From Armatimonadota bacterium (GTDB taxonomy: Bacteria; Armatimonadota; Zipacnadia; Zipacnadales; UBA11051): a stretch of 8,661 nucleotides of DNA. Made by a program: the position numbers and the translations under genes. Location of the stretch: NCBI GenBank assembly GCA_030612305.1, contig JAUWOG010000066.1, positions 1 to 8,661 on the forward strand. The letters are read 5' to 3'. The notes beneath the pieces were generated by a model. That model was not told the origin of the DNA. It saw only the letters and a list, made by a program, of their open reading frames with translations, and ran no database searches. Positions 1-6,697 of this stretch are shown in pieces (within the stretch, counting starts at the first letter, position 1; each line of letters opens with the position of its first letter).

Positions 1-2141
1 CCCTCGTGGATGATCTTCTTGTTCGGGCGGTCGGACAGCACGATCCGCAGCCCCAGCTCGCTCAGAAACGCATGGAAGAACGGATACAGATCATGGAAGA
101 GCAGCGCCCGAGGCACACCCACTCTCGGAGCGTCCTCCGGAATCTCGGCATCCCCTCCGTATGAGTGCAGCAGCATCTGCTCCCGCTCTTTGAACAGGTC
201 CGGCAGCTCTGAGCTCTTCTTCACCTTCTTTTCCACATCGTACTTGCCGCAGCGGCTGCCGTAGTACAGCGGCTCGCGGCCTTCTATCGTCACCTTGTTT
301 ATCTCGCAATTGTTCGAGCAATCGTGACACGTGAACGTCTCCACCTCATAGCCCCGCTCGGACAGATCGAAGCCGCCGAATTTGCTCCCCTCGCCGGTAT
401 CCTCTTCCAGCGCTATGATCGCGCACCCGTGCGCACCGAGAACCTCCTTGTGCGGGGGGACGATAATCGCTTTACCCGTCACCTTCTCGAAAGCCGCAAC
501 AACCGCATCATTGAAGGCCGTCCCCCCCTGGAAGAATATGTGATCTCCGACAGGCTTCTTCTGCACGACCTGGTTGAGGTAGTTAGTCACGATCGAGTAT
601 GCCAGGCCGCTGACCAGCTCACCGGTCGTCGCCCCGGCCTGCTGGTGCTTGACCATCTCCGTCTCCATGAAGACGGTGCAGCGTTCGCCCAGATCCCGTG
701 GCGTTTCCGCCGCCAGAGCCAGCTCTGCGAACTCCTCCTTGATGCTGATGCCGAGCTTCTCCGCCTGCTCCTCCAGGAACGACCCGGTCCCCGCCGCGCA
801 GACCTTGTTCATAGTGAAATCCACAACATGGCCGTTGTGGAGGCTGATATACTTCGAATCCTGTCCCCCGATCTCGAAGATCGTATCAACCGTCGGATCA
901 ATCGCCAGCGCGCCCCGCGCATGGGCTGTTATCTCGTTCTTCACCACATCGGCCCCGACGAAGTCACCGGTCAGATATCGGCCTGACCCCGTCGTGCACA
1001 CGCCGCGAATATCTACGATATCGCCCACGTCATCGCCGATAATCTTCAAGCCCTTGCGCACCGCCTCAATGGGCTCCCCCGCCGTCATCAGATAGACCTT
1101 CGAGATCATCCGCTTATCGCCGTCAATAACCACCAGATTCGTCGAAATCGAGCCGACGTCCACCCCCAGGTATGCCGGTATCCTCTCGCCCGCAGCCACA
1201 CCCGGGCTGAGCATCTCCGACGGCATGATGACGGATTTCTCCACAACCAGCGGTGCCAGCGGCGGCTTGTCACTGATCTCCTCGTAGGCAGCCAACTCCG
1301 CCAGCCGGCTCAGCTCCGGCATCGCGATTTCCTCGGTCTCCGCGGCCTTCAGCACAGCCCCGATGGCCCCCATCACCCCGAAATGCTCGGGGATGACAAG
1401 CTCCTCCTCGGCCAGGCCCAGCACCTTGCGCATCGCCTTGATGATCCCGCCATTGGCCGCAACACCGCCCTGGAAGGAAATCGGCGGCTGCAGCTCGGCC
1501 GCTGCCGCTACCGTGCTCTTGAAATTGCGAATCAGAGCATGACACACGCCGGCTACGATCTCACGCGTCGGTGTCCCCTTCTGTTGCAGGTGAATCATGT
1601 CGCTCTTGGCGAAGACGCTGCAGCGCCCTGCCACCCGTGGCGGCTCCTCCACCTCCGCACCCAGCTCCGCGAACTCCTCTATGCTCAGACCCAGTCGCGA
1701 CGCCTGCTTGTCCAGAAAGCTCCCCGTACCGGCGGCACACAGCGTGTTCATGGCGAAATCCGCGATCTCACGCTTCCCACCCCCGCCCGGCTCCTTCAGG
1801 AAGACCAGCTTCGAGTCATCCCCGCCGAGCTCTATGATCGTGTTCACGTGCGGGTACAGATGAATTGTCGCCGTTGCCTGTGCGACGACCTCGTTGACGA
1901 ACCCGACGCCCAGCACCTCGGCGACTACGCGTCCCCCGGAGCCGGTAGCCGCCAACCCGCGCAGATTCCCGACCCCGTACCTCTCGACTGTATCACCTAT
2001 CGCATCTGCGGCAACCTGCATCGGCCTGCCGTGATGGCGGATATACGCTGCCTCGATGATCTCGAGCGTATCTGCGGCCACTACTGCCACATCAACACTC
2101 ACCGAGGCCACATCTATGCCTAACAGATACGGCCTGTCCAT
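1..2141 (-). CDS. 2-hydroxyacyl-CoA dehydratase activase, long two-module form (BadF/BadG/BcrA/BcrD ATPase family plus start of DUF2229), C-terminus beyond window
   Basis: Activases of this family use ATP hydrolysis to drive a low-potential electron from a [4Fe-4S] cluster, held between two subunits, into 2-hydroxyacyl-CoA dehydratases or benzoyl-CoA-type reductases. The reading frame is open from ATG 2141 to the left edge, giving 713 residues. There are two tandem activase modules. Module 1 begins GIDVASVSVD near residue 8 and has cluster cysteines C135 (LCAAGTGSF) and C174 (GRCSVFAKSD), 39 residues apart as in HgdC. Module 2 begins GVDVGSISTN at G326, with C448 (VCAAGTGSF) and C488 (GERCTVFMET). 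A cysteine cluster follows (C605, C608, C612, C631), then the start of DUF2229 near residue 675 (VGVPRALLFHD). Known proteins of this architecture are roughly twice as long, so the rest should lie left of the window. Module 1 has a weakened phosphate-binding motif (Ala for the usual Gly, no Lys). The physiological substrate cannot be told; many long forms sit away from any dehydratase. The start is fixed by a good SD. Confidence 0.93.
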   Translation of the reverse strand, partial: MDRPYLLGIDVASVSVDVAVVAADTLEIIEAAYIRHHGRPMQVAADAIGDTVERYGVGNLRGLAATGSGGRVVAEVLGVGFVNEVVAQATATIHLYPHVNTIIELGGDDSKLVFLKEPGGGGKREIADFAMNTLCAAGTGSFLDKQASRLGLSIEEFAELGAEVEEPPRVAGRCSVFAKSDMIHLQQKGTPTREIVAGVCHALIRNFKSTVAAAAELQPPISFQGGVAANGGIIKAMRKVLGLAEEELVIPEHFGVMGAIGAVLKAAETEEIAMPELSRLAELAAYEEISDKPPLAPLVVEKSVIMPSEMLSPGVAAGERIPAYLGVDVGSISTNLVVIDGDKRMISKVYLMTAGEPIEAVRKGLKIIGDDVGDIVDIRGVCTTGSGRYLTGDFVGADVVKNEITAHARGALAIDPTVDTIFEIGGQDSKYISLHNGHVVDFTMNKVCAAGTGSFLEEQAEKLGISIKEEFAELALAAETPRDLGERCTVFMETEMVKHQQAGATTGELVSGLAYSIVTNYLNQVVQKKPVGDHIFFQGGTAFNDAVVAAFEKVTGKAIIVPPHKEVLGAHGCAIIALEEDTGEGSKFGGFDLSERGYEVETFTCHDCSNNCEINKVTIEGREPLYYGSRCGKYDVEKKVKKSSELPDLFKEREQMLLHSYGGDAEIPEDAPRVGVPRALLFHDLYPFFHAFLSELGLRIVLSDRPNKKIIHE

Positions 2142-2150
2142 ACCAAGCGA

Positions 2151-2159
2151 TCCTTCCCT
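2151..2159 (-). promoter_or_regulatory. Ribosome binding site of the activase gene
   Basis: On the minus strand the sequence reads AGGGAAGGA, nine bases before ATG 2141. It is a strong purine-rich Shine-Dalgarno match and decides this start. Confidence 0.75.
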
Positions 2160-2203
2160 ACTGCGTCCAACAAGCATCAGTGCTCGTCTCAAGGCGACCG
2201 TGT

Positions 2204-2233
2204 ATTATACATCGGCGACCGCGAATGTGCCAA
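2204..2233 (-). promoter_or_regulatory. Sigma-70-type promoter for the activase gene
   Basis: The minus strand carries a perfect TATAAT (2209 to 2204) and TTGGCA (2233 to 2228, five of six bases of the -35 consensus) with an 18-bp spacer. Transcription would start near 2197, giving a leader of about 55 bases that contains the Shine-Dalgarno at 2159-2151. In such GC-rich DNA this AT-rich hexamer stands out. The boxes are seen directly; use by the housekeeping sigma factor is inferred. Confidence 0.65.
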
Positions 2234-2264
2234 GAAAGCCGCACGCTCCAGCCGCGCAGGTCGG

Positions 2265-2291
2265 CCTGCCCTGCGCCTTGTGCAGGGCAGG
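2265..2291. repeat. 10-bp perfect inverted repeat in the divergent intergenic region
   Basis: CCTGCCCTGC (2265-2274) is matched by GCAGGGCAGG (2282-2291) across a 7-base loop, with possible G-U closing pairs on both sides. It lies about 30 bp upstream of the activase -35 box and about 150 bp upstream of the CHAT-like start codon. It could be an operator for a dimeric regulator, a leader hairpin of the plus-strand transcript, or a remnant terminator. No T-tract follows on either strand, so a classic intrinsic terminator is less likely. Confidence 0.6.
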
Positions 2292-2441
2292 TGAGAATGT
2301 GAAGTGGACGCGCAGCGTTCGCAATTCTCAACTTCCAGCCCGACTCGCCGCAGGTGAAACAGGCACCATTGGCGAAAACAACTTCAACAGGTGTCTATCT
2401 CGCAACGCCGGTGCTCGCTCCAGCCCATCCACGGGCAGTGT

Positions 2442-4748
2442 ATGATCATGTTTGCTACTGTCGAATTCACGCTACATATCAACTGTATGCCCGATCGGGA
2501 GCATGGCGGTGCTGCGGGCCTTGCCGGCGCGTCCCACGTGGCCGGCATCACATGCCCCGATGCTAACCTGCTCATGCGCATTGGCGACACTGAGATTGAC
2601 CTCGGCCTCCGACCCCTCAACATGACGCTTGAGAAGCTCCTGGCCGAAACCCCCCTGCTGGTCCCGGACGCCGCCGAGGAGATCTTCGGCCAATGGCTCT
2701 GGGGGCAGAACACGAAAGCCGCCGCCCTCTACCGCCAGGCTCTCGAAGACTCCGTGGATCTCCCGCCGCGAGTGACGTGGCGAGTTCGCGGGGCTACCAC
2801 CCTCGGCTTCCCTGACCTCCCGGTCGAAGCGCTGCTCGGCGATGGAGTCAACGCCCCCGCCGTCTCCCGCCAGGTAGCCGAATGCGCCGAACCTGTCTCC
2901 ACTTCTGTCGGCAAATACCTCCCGCCGATAGGTCACTGGCGAGTCGCGCCGGTCTCACTTCTCTCACGCCACTTGCTGCCTCAGACACGCGACCCGTCCC
3001 AGGAGTACGACGCCATCGCCCGCAGACGCATCCCCACCCTCGAAGTCCTCGACATCGAATATGCGGTTACACGCCGGCGCCTCGCTCGACTTCTCAACCG
3101 CCTCGGTGCGGCACACGTGCAGGTTCTCCACCTCATCGCCGGCAGACGCCTCGATGCGGCCGGGCTCTTGCTCGAAGACGCAATACTTACTGCAACCGGT
3201 CTGGCGGAGATGCTGAGCGAGGGCGACTGGAACGAACTCCAACTCATCGTCATCAGTGCCGCACAACCCGGCTCTGCCGGCAGTTGCAACCTCCCCTGGA
3301 CGATGATGGAGCTGCTCCCCCTCCAGGCTGTTATCTGCTTCCAGAACACTGCCGCAGTCAAGACCTGCGTCTTGCCATTCTGCGAGCTCTTCTACGGCGC
3401 ACTCGGCGCCGGCTATGCCATTGATGCCGCTGTCAGCCGCGCCAGAACAACAATGCGCGACAGTGGCGAAGCCGGAGCCGCCGATGTCCTCTCCCCCGTG
3501 CTCTACCTCCGCGAAGGAGAACAGACCCCGGCGATCCGCTCCGGTGATCGCGGACTCGAAGGCGTACTCGTCGCCACCGAAGCAATAGCAGCCGCTCGCG
3601 ATGTCTTCGATGACCCCGAGGTCCTTCAGCTCGACGGCCAGGCGCCCGTCGCCCTCTCCCAGATTCACAGTCGCCTCACCAGCATCATCGAAGAGCAAAT
3701 GGCCGACCTGCGTGACCGCAGGGCTCAGCATCTCCGCGCGCTACGCCACGAAGCCGGCAGGGCCGCACCAACCTATACTGCATCCTCCGCCGTCGCCCAG
3801 CAGTTAGACAACGTCCTCAACATGGCTCCCGCGCCCGCCGAAGGAATATCAGGCCGGCCACCACTCGGCCCCCCGGGACTGCACTGGTGGTGGCTTCTGG
3901 AATACATCCATGGCGACGAGGCCGAGATCACGCTCGGCGCCTTCCCCGGTCCGAGAAAGCTCTACCAGTTCGACGAGTTGCGCACCTGGGCCACCATCCA
4001 ACATCGCGACAGGCCGTCACCGGTTCATGTCGCCCTTTCACTGCGTCCCTGGGAGATCGTCTTTGCCCCCCAGGATGGCCCCAGAGCTACCTGCGACATG
4101 AGCCGCTGGCCACTCCCACTCATCTCCGTCGAGGATGCAAACGAAGAGGAGACCGCCTGTTTCTCCCGCCTCGAACGCGACCTCGCGTCAGGAGCCGCAC
4201 AGGTCATCCGGCGCCTCTTGAGAACCCATTTCCGCAGCGTCCTGACCGACCAGCCGGCGCGGCCTCATTTTCCTCACGGCATATCACCCGGCGACCTCCT
4301 GCGCGGAGGCCTCACAGGCCTCGGCCTCAGAATCCAGGACGTCGAGCCGACTACACACAACGATGTGATGTGGCCCTGGGGCGTGCATCTCTTCGAGGAC
4401 CTCGATGCCGACATCCGCGTCCTGGCTATTCTGCGGCAGAGCCCCGGCGACGAAATACCCGCCGCCGATACGCCTGCCAACGAGAGCCCCGACGACGCCG
4501 ACGCCTGGCAGGTCGTCCGCGATTTCTGGCAGAGCGCCTCAGATGCCGGCGACAGCCTCGCCCTCGTCTGCCTCGACGTCTGGCCCATCAGCGGAACTGT
4601 GTTCTGGCAACCTGCACACCCCGTCGCGCCCGACAGCAGGCCATCATGGGTCTGGGACCAACTCCCTCAAGCCATTGACGAGTATCGCGACCTCTTGCTC
4701 CAGCGCTTCTGGGAATGGGGGATTGGCGCATTGCGAGTGGAGAAGTGA
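2442..4748 (+). CDS. CHAT-domain-like protein with substituted catalytic residues and a Trp-rich C-terminal region
   Basis: The product is 768 residues. Residues about 60-165 resemble the region that precedes many CHAT domains, including FPDLPVEALL in the place of the usual LPWELL-like segment. Residues about 195-360 match the CHAT (caspase-like peptidase) pattern: VLHLIAGRRL at 228-237, LLLEDAILTATGLAEML, LIVISAAQPG at 268-277, then FCELFYGALGAGYAIDAAVSRAR. CHAT proteases need His in a HxxGH-like motif and Cys in an SAC motif. Here the first has G234/R235 and the second is S272-A273-A274, so a dead protease is predicted. A probable coiled coil follows at about 404-440, then a Pro/Gly-rich linker. 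The C-terminal part (about 475-768) is rich in Trp (HWWW at 481-484, MWPWG, FWEWG) and I do not recognise it. ATG 2442 is chosen over GTG 2391 and ATG 2448; none has a strong Shine-Dalgarno. The Hsp90-like gene follows after 64 bases. No signal peptide or membrane segment is seen, so it is probably cytosolic. Confidence 0.8.
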   Translation: MIMFATVEFTLHINCMPDREHGGAAGLAGASHVAGITCPDANLLMRIGDTEIDLGLRPLNMTLEKLLAETPLLVPDAAEEIFGQWLWGQNTKAAALYRQALEDSVDLPPRVTWRVRGATTLGFPDLPVEALLGDGVNAPAVSRQVAECAEPVSTSVGKYLPPIGHWRVAPVSLLSRHLLPQTRDPSQEYDAIARRRIPTLEVLDIEYAVTRRRLARLLNRLGAAHVQVLHLIAGRRLDAAGLLLEDAILTATGLAEMLSEGDWNELQLIVISAAQPGSAGSCNLPWTMMELLPLQAVICFQNTAAVKTCVLPFCELFYGALGAGYAIDAAVSRARTTMRDSGEAGAADVLSPVLYLREGEQTPAIRSGDRGLEGVLVATEAIAAARDVFDDPEVLQLDGQAPVALSQIHSRLTSIIEEQMADLRDRRAQHLRALRHEAGRAAPTYTASSAVAQQLDNVLNMAPAPAEGISGRPPLGPPGLHWWWLLEYIHGDEAEITLGAFPGPRKLYQFDELRTWATIQHRDRPSPVHVALSLRPWEIVFAPQDGPRATCDMSRWPLPLISVEDANEEETACFSRLERDLASGAAQVIRRLLRTHFRSVLTDQPARPHFPHGISPGDLLRGGLTGLGLRIQDVEPTTHNDVMWPWGVHLFEDLDADIRVLAILRQSPGDEIPAADTPANESPDDADAWQVVRDFWQSASDAGDSLALVCLDVWPISGTVFWQPAHPVAPDSRPSWVWDQLPQAIDEYRDLLLQRFWEWGIGALRVEK

Positions 4749-4764
4749 AACGGCGGAGAAGTGA
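4739..4764 (+). repeat. Short direct repeat over the stop codon of the CHAT-like gene
   Basis: GGAGAAGTGA occurs at 4739-4748, where it contains the TGA stop, and again at 4755-4764. The 16-base offset suggests a small local duplication. It has no evident function, and neither copy is placed to serve as the ribosome binding site for the ATG at 4813. Confidence 0.5.
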
Positions 4765-4770
4765 GACCTT

Positions 4771-4795
4771 CGGCCTGCTGAGCGCTGCCAGGCCG
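4771..4795 (+). repeat. Inverted repeat in the gap between the CHAT-like and Hsp90-like genes
   Basis: CGGCCTG (4771-4777) and CAGGCCG (4789-4795) can form a 7-bp GC stem around an 11-base loop. No T-tract follows, and the Hsp90-like ribosome binding site lies six bases downstream. If real it may stabilise the upstream message or tune relative expression. Chance is possible in DNA this rich in GC. Confidence 0.4.
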
Positions 4796-4801
4796 GACGA
4801 C

Positions 4802-4805
4802 GGAG
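4802..4805 (+). promoter_or_regulatory. Ribosome binding site of the Hsp90-like gene
   Basis: GGAG sits seven bases before ATG 4813. The spacing is ideal and supports this start. Confidence 0.65.
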
Positions 4806-4812
4806 AACTGAC

Positions 4813-6654
4813 ATGACACAGGACCTCGAATTCCCGCTCAGAGTTCCCCTCGACGCCATTGTCGAGTTCATGGGCCAATCCCTTGGCAACTCACCGGACG
4901 TCCTCCTGACCGCCCTTCTCCGCAACGCCGCCGACGCCAATTCCCTGCGTGCCGAACTCGCCAATAGCCAGGGCCTCAGTCACTCCGAGCTCGCCCTCGG
5001 CATACGCGTCAGCACCGATCCCGACGAGTTGACACTCACCGTTGAGGATGACGGCCCGGGCATGACTGAGCAACAGCTCCGGCTCTACATGGGTCCTGGC
5101 GAGGAAGGCGAGGATGCTACGCCAGATCCACAGATGAACCCCGATAGGCCGCATCTTATCCGCATGCTGCTCCGGATCCTCCCGCTAGCACTCTCCACAA
5201 CTCTCGAGACCCTCTCTCAGCAGCCCGGCAGCAAGCCCATGCGCATCACAATTGCCGACGGCGTTTGCCACCTCACAGAGGGAACCTCCACTGAGATCGG
5301 AGCCGCCGTCACGGTCAAACTGCGACACAACTCCCGGCACCTGTCCGATCCCCACACCGTCCCCGACCTGCTGAAACTCTACGCAGACTACCTCGAGTTC
5401 CCCATATTCTGGCACGGGCGCCAGATCAACGCCATGTCACCGCCCTGGCACCAGAGCGAAGCCACTGAGGACGACTACATCAGCTACCTCCATACCAGCC
5501 ACCCACAGTTGCCCGCACCACTCCTCGTCATCCCCGTGTTCATACAGAGCGCCGATGCCGAGATCCGGGGAGTGCTCTGGGTCCCGGGACGCCCCCTCTC
5601 CGTGCTCGACGGCGACCTTGGCCGCGTGGACATCTATTGCCGCCGCATGTTGGCCGCTCCCGCCCAGCCCGGAGTCCTGCCCACATGGGCCCGCTTCGTC
5701 ACCGGAATCGTTGACAGCACCCTCCTGCTCCACAGCCCTTTTGCAGCACCGGGCTCGAGCGCCGCTACATCCGACCTCCAGGCCGCCCTCGAAGAGACAT
5801 TGTTCGACGCCCTCAGGCACATCCTCACGCACACACCCGACCGCTTCACCGCAATCGCCCAGCGCCATGACCAGCTACTCAAACTCGCCGCGCTCGAAAA
5901 CGATGAACTCTTCGAACTCATCGCCGATCACCTGCTCTTCTCCACCTCCACCGGCCATCAGGCGCTTGCCGAATACATCTACGAAGTCACGCAGGCGACC
6001 GGTAAATCCCAGATCCAGTACCAGACCGTGCCACTCGAACCGTTCGCCGACATAGTCCGCGCCCAGCATCTCCTCATCATAGACGCAAGCGAAGGCCTTG
6101 ATGAAGCAGTGCTCCACAAGTATGACCACCACAACCCCACCGTGCAGCTCGTGGACATCGAGGGAATAGAGCCTTTCTTCCTCGAGGAAGTCCTTGACCC
6201 CAGGTACCAGCCGTTGGTGGCGCTCTTCGCCGAACTCGACCCGCCAGTCACCGTACAACCGGCACGCTTTGAGCCCTCTTCCGTGGCGGCTATCATCTCC
6301 CCGGTGCGCACTGATACCATGCGCCCCCAACTCGAACAGCTCTTCCTCCTCAGCCAGATTACCGGCGCAATGCCTCCCGAAGCGCGCTCCGCACTTCAGC
6401 GCGCCCTCTCCGACCGGGCCGACACCACACCCTCAAGAGTCCTCCATCTCAATGTCGATTGCCCTGTCGTCAATGCCTTGCTCGATGCTCTCGCAGCCGG
6501 CAAGCGCGGACTCGCCAGAGTCGTAGCCCAGCGCACTCTCCTTCAGGCTCAGGTCGCCGCCGGCAGCCCGGTCGCCGCCGGGCTCCTCCGCGAACTCAAC
6601 AACGTCTTGATCGCCAGACTCCTCGCCCAGCCGGACGAACCAGGCCACAACTGA
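4813..6654 (+). CDS. Hsp90/HtpG-family protein with degenerate ATPase site
   Basis: The product is 613 residues, the usual bacterial HtpG length, with all three Hsp90 domains visible. The N-terminal GHKL domain (about 1-225) keeps the ATP-contact Asn (N38 in LLRNAADA) and the DxGxGM loop (D79-D80-G81-P82-G83-M84). The catalytic Glu of the FLRELISN motif is Ala34, the glycine-rich lid motif (LIGQFGVGF in HtpG) is replaced by LIRMLLRIL near 115-123, and the GT of the last nucleotide motif is G163-A164. The middle domain is clear at 270-302 (GRVDIYCRRML, then LPTWARFVTGIVDS), but the SRE-type catalytic Arg aligns with about A311. The C-terminal dimerisation domain begins near 540 (LHLNVDCPVVNALL). 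Hsp90s are ATP-driven dimeric chaperones in the cytosol; this one probably binds nucleotide weakly and hydrolyses it poorly or not at all. It follows the CHAT-like gene by 64 bases on the same strand, so co-transcription and a shared role are inferred. It is clearly divergent from housekeeping HtpG, so no symbol is given. Confidence 0.88.
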   Translation: MTQDLEFPLRVPLDAIVEFMGQSLGNSPDVLLTALLRNAADANSLRAELANSQGLSHSELALGIRVSTDPDELTLTVEDDGPGMTEQQLRLYMGPGEEGEDATPDPQMNPDRPHLIRMLLRILPLALSTTLETLSQQPGSKPMRITIADGVCHLTEGTSTEIGAAVTVKLRHNSRHLSDPHTVPDLLKLYADYLEFPIFWHGRQINAMSPPWHQSEATEDDYISYLHTSHPQLPAPLLVIPVFIQSADAEIRGVLWVPGRPLSVLDGDLGRVDIYCRRMLAAPAQPGVLPTWARFVTGIVDSTLLLHSPFAAPGSSAATSDLQAALEETLFDALRHILTHTPDRFTAIAQRHDQLLKLAALENDELFELIADHLLFSTSTGHQALAEYIYEVTQATGKSQIQYQTVPLEPFADIVRAQHLLIIDASEGLDEAVLHKYDHHNPTVQLVDIEGIEPFFLEEVLDPRYQPLVALFAELDPPVTVQPARFEPSSVAAIISPVRTDTMRPQLEQLFLLSQITGAMPPEARSALQRALSDRADTTPSRVLHLNVDCPVVNALLDALAAGKRGLARVVAQRTLLQAQVAAGSPVAAGLLRELNNVLIARLLAQPDEPGHN

Positions 6655-6666
6655 ACGCTCTCCGCC

Positions 6667-6697
6667 CACTACGCAGAAGCTCTGCTTCTGCGTAGTG
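6667..6697. terminator. Bidirectional terminator-like hairpin between convergent genes
   Basis: CACTACGCAGAAGC (6667-6680) pairs perfectly with GCTTCTGCGTAGTG (6684-6697) around a 3-base loop, a 14-bp stem. It starts 12 bases after the Hsp90-like stop codon and contains the TAG stop and last codons of the minus-strand oxidoreductase. Position and symmetry suit a two-way terminator or an mRNA 3'-end stabiliser. There is no T-tract on either side, so termination may be imperfect or need another factor. Confidence 0.7.

Larger units (their letters stand above)
2142..2441. other. Divergent intergenic region between the activase and CHAT-like genes
   Basis: These 300 bases separate two divergent start codons. 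They hold the activase ribosome binding site and promoter (2151-2233) and the inverted repeat at 2265-2291. No promoter with two good boxes is visible for the plus-strand gene; TTGGCG at 2369-2374 is a possible -35 but lacks a convincing -10. The plus-strand frame is open back to a GTG at 2391, so up to 17 more residues could belong to the CHAT-like protein. Confidence 0.6.

Noticed and set aside
324..986. 220-residue plus-strand frame opposite the activase gene
   Set aside because: It is the antisense shadow of a clearly conserved activase and has Arg/Leu-rich composition with no family pattern.
1383..2123. 246-residue plus-strand frame opposite module 1 of the activase
   Set aside because: Antisense shadow of a coding region whose motifs are unmistakable; no plausible ribosome binding site or domain.
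2391..2441. GTG at 2391 as the start of the CHAT-like gene
   Set aside because: It has no Shine-Dalgarno and adds 17 residues with no recognisable pattern; ATG 2442 is a simpler choice, though also weakly supported.
3887..4678. 263-residue plus-strand frame inside the CHAT-like gene
   Set aside because: It is very rich in Arg and Pro, as expected from a wrong frame in GC-rich DNA, and overlaps the better in-frame gene.
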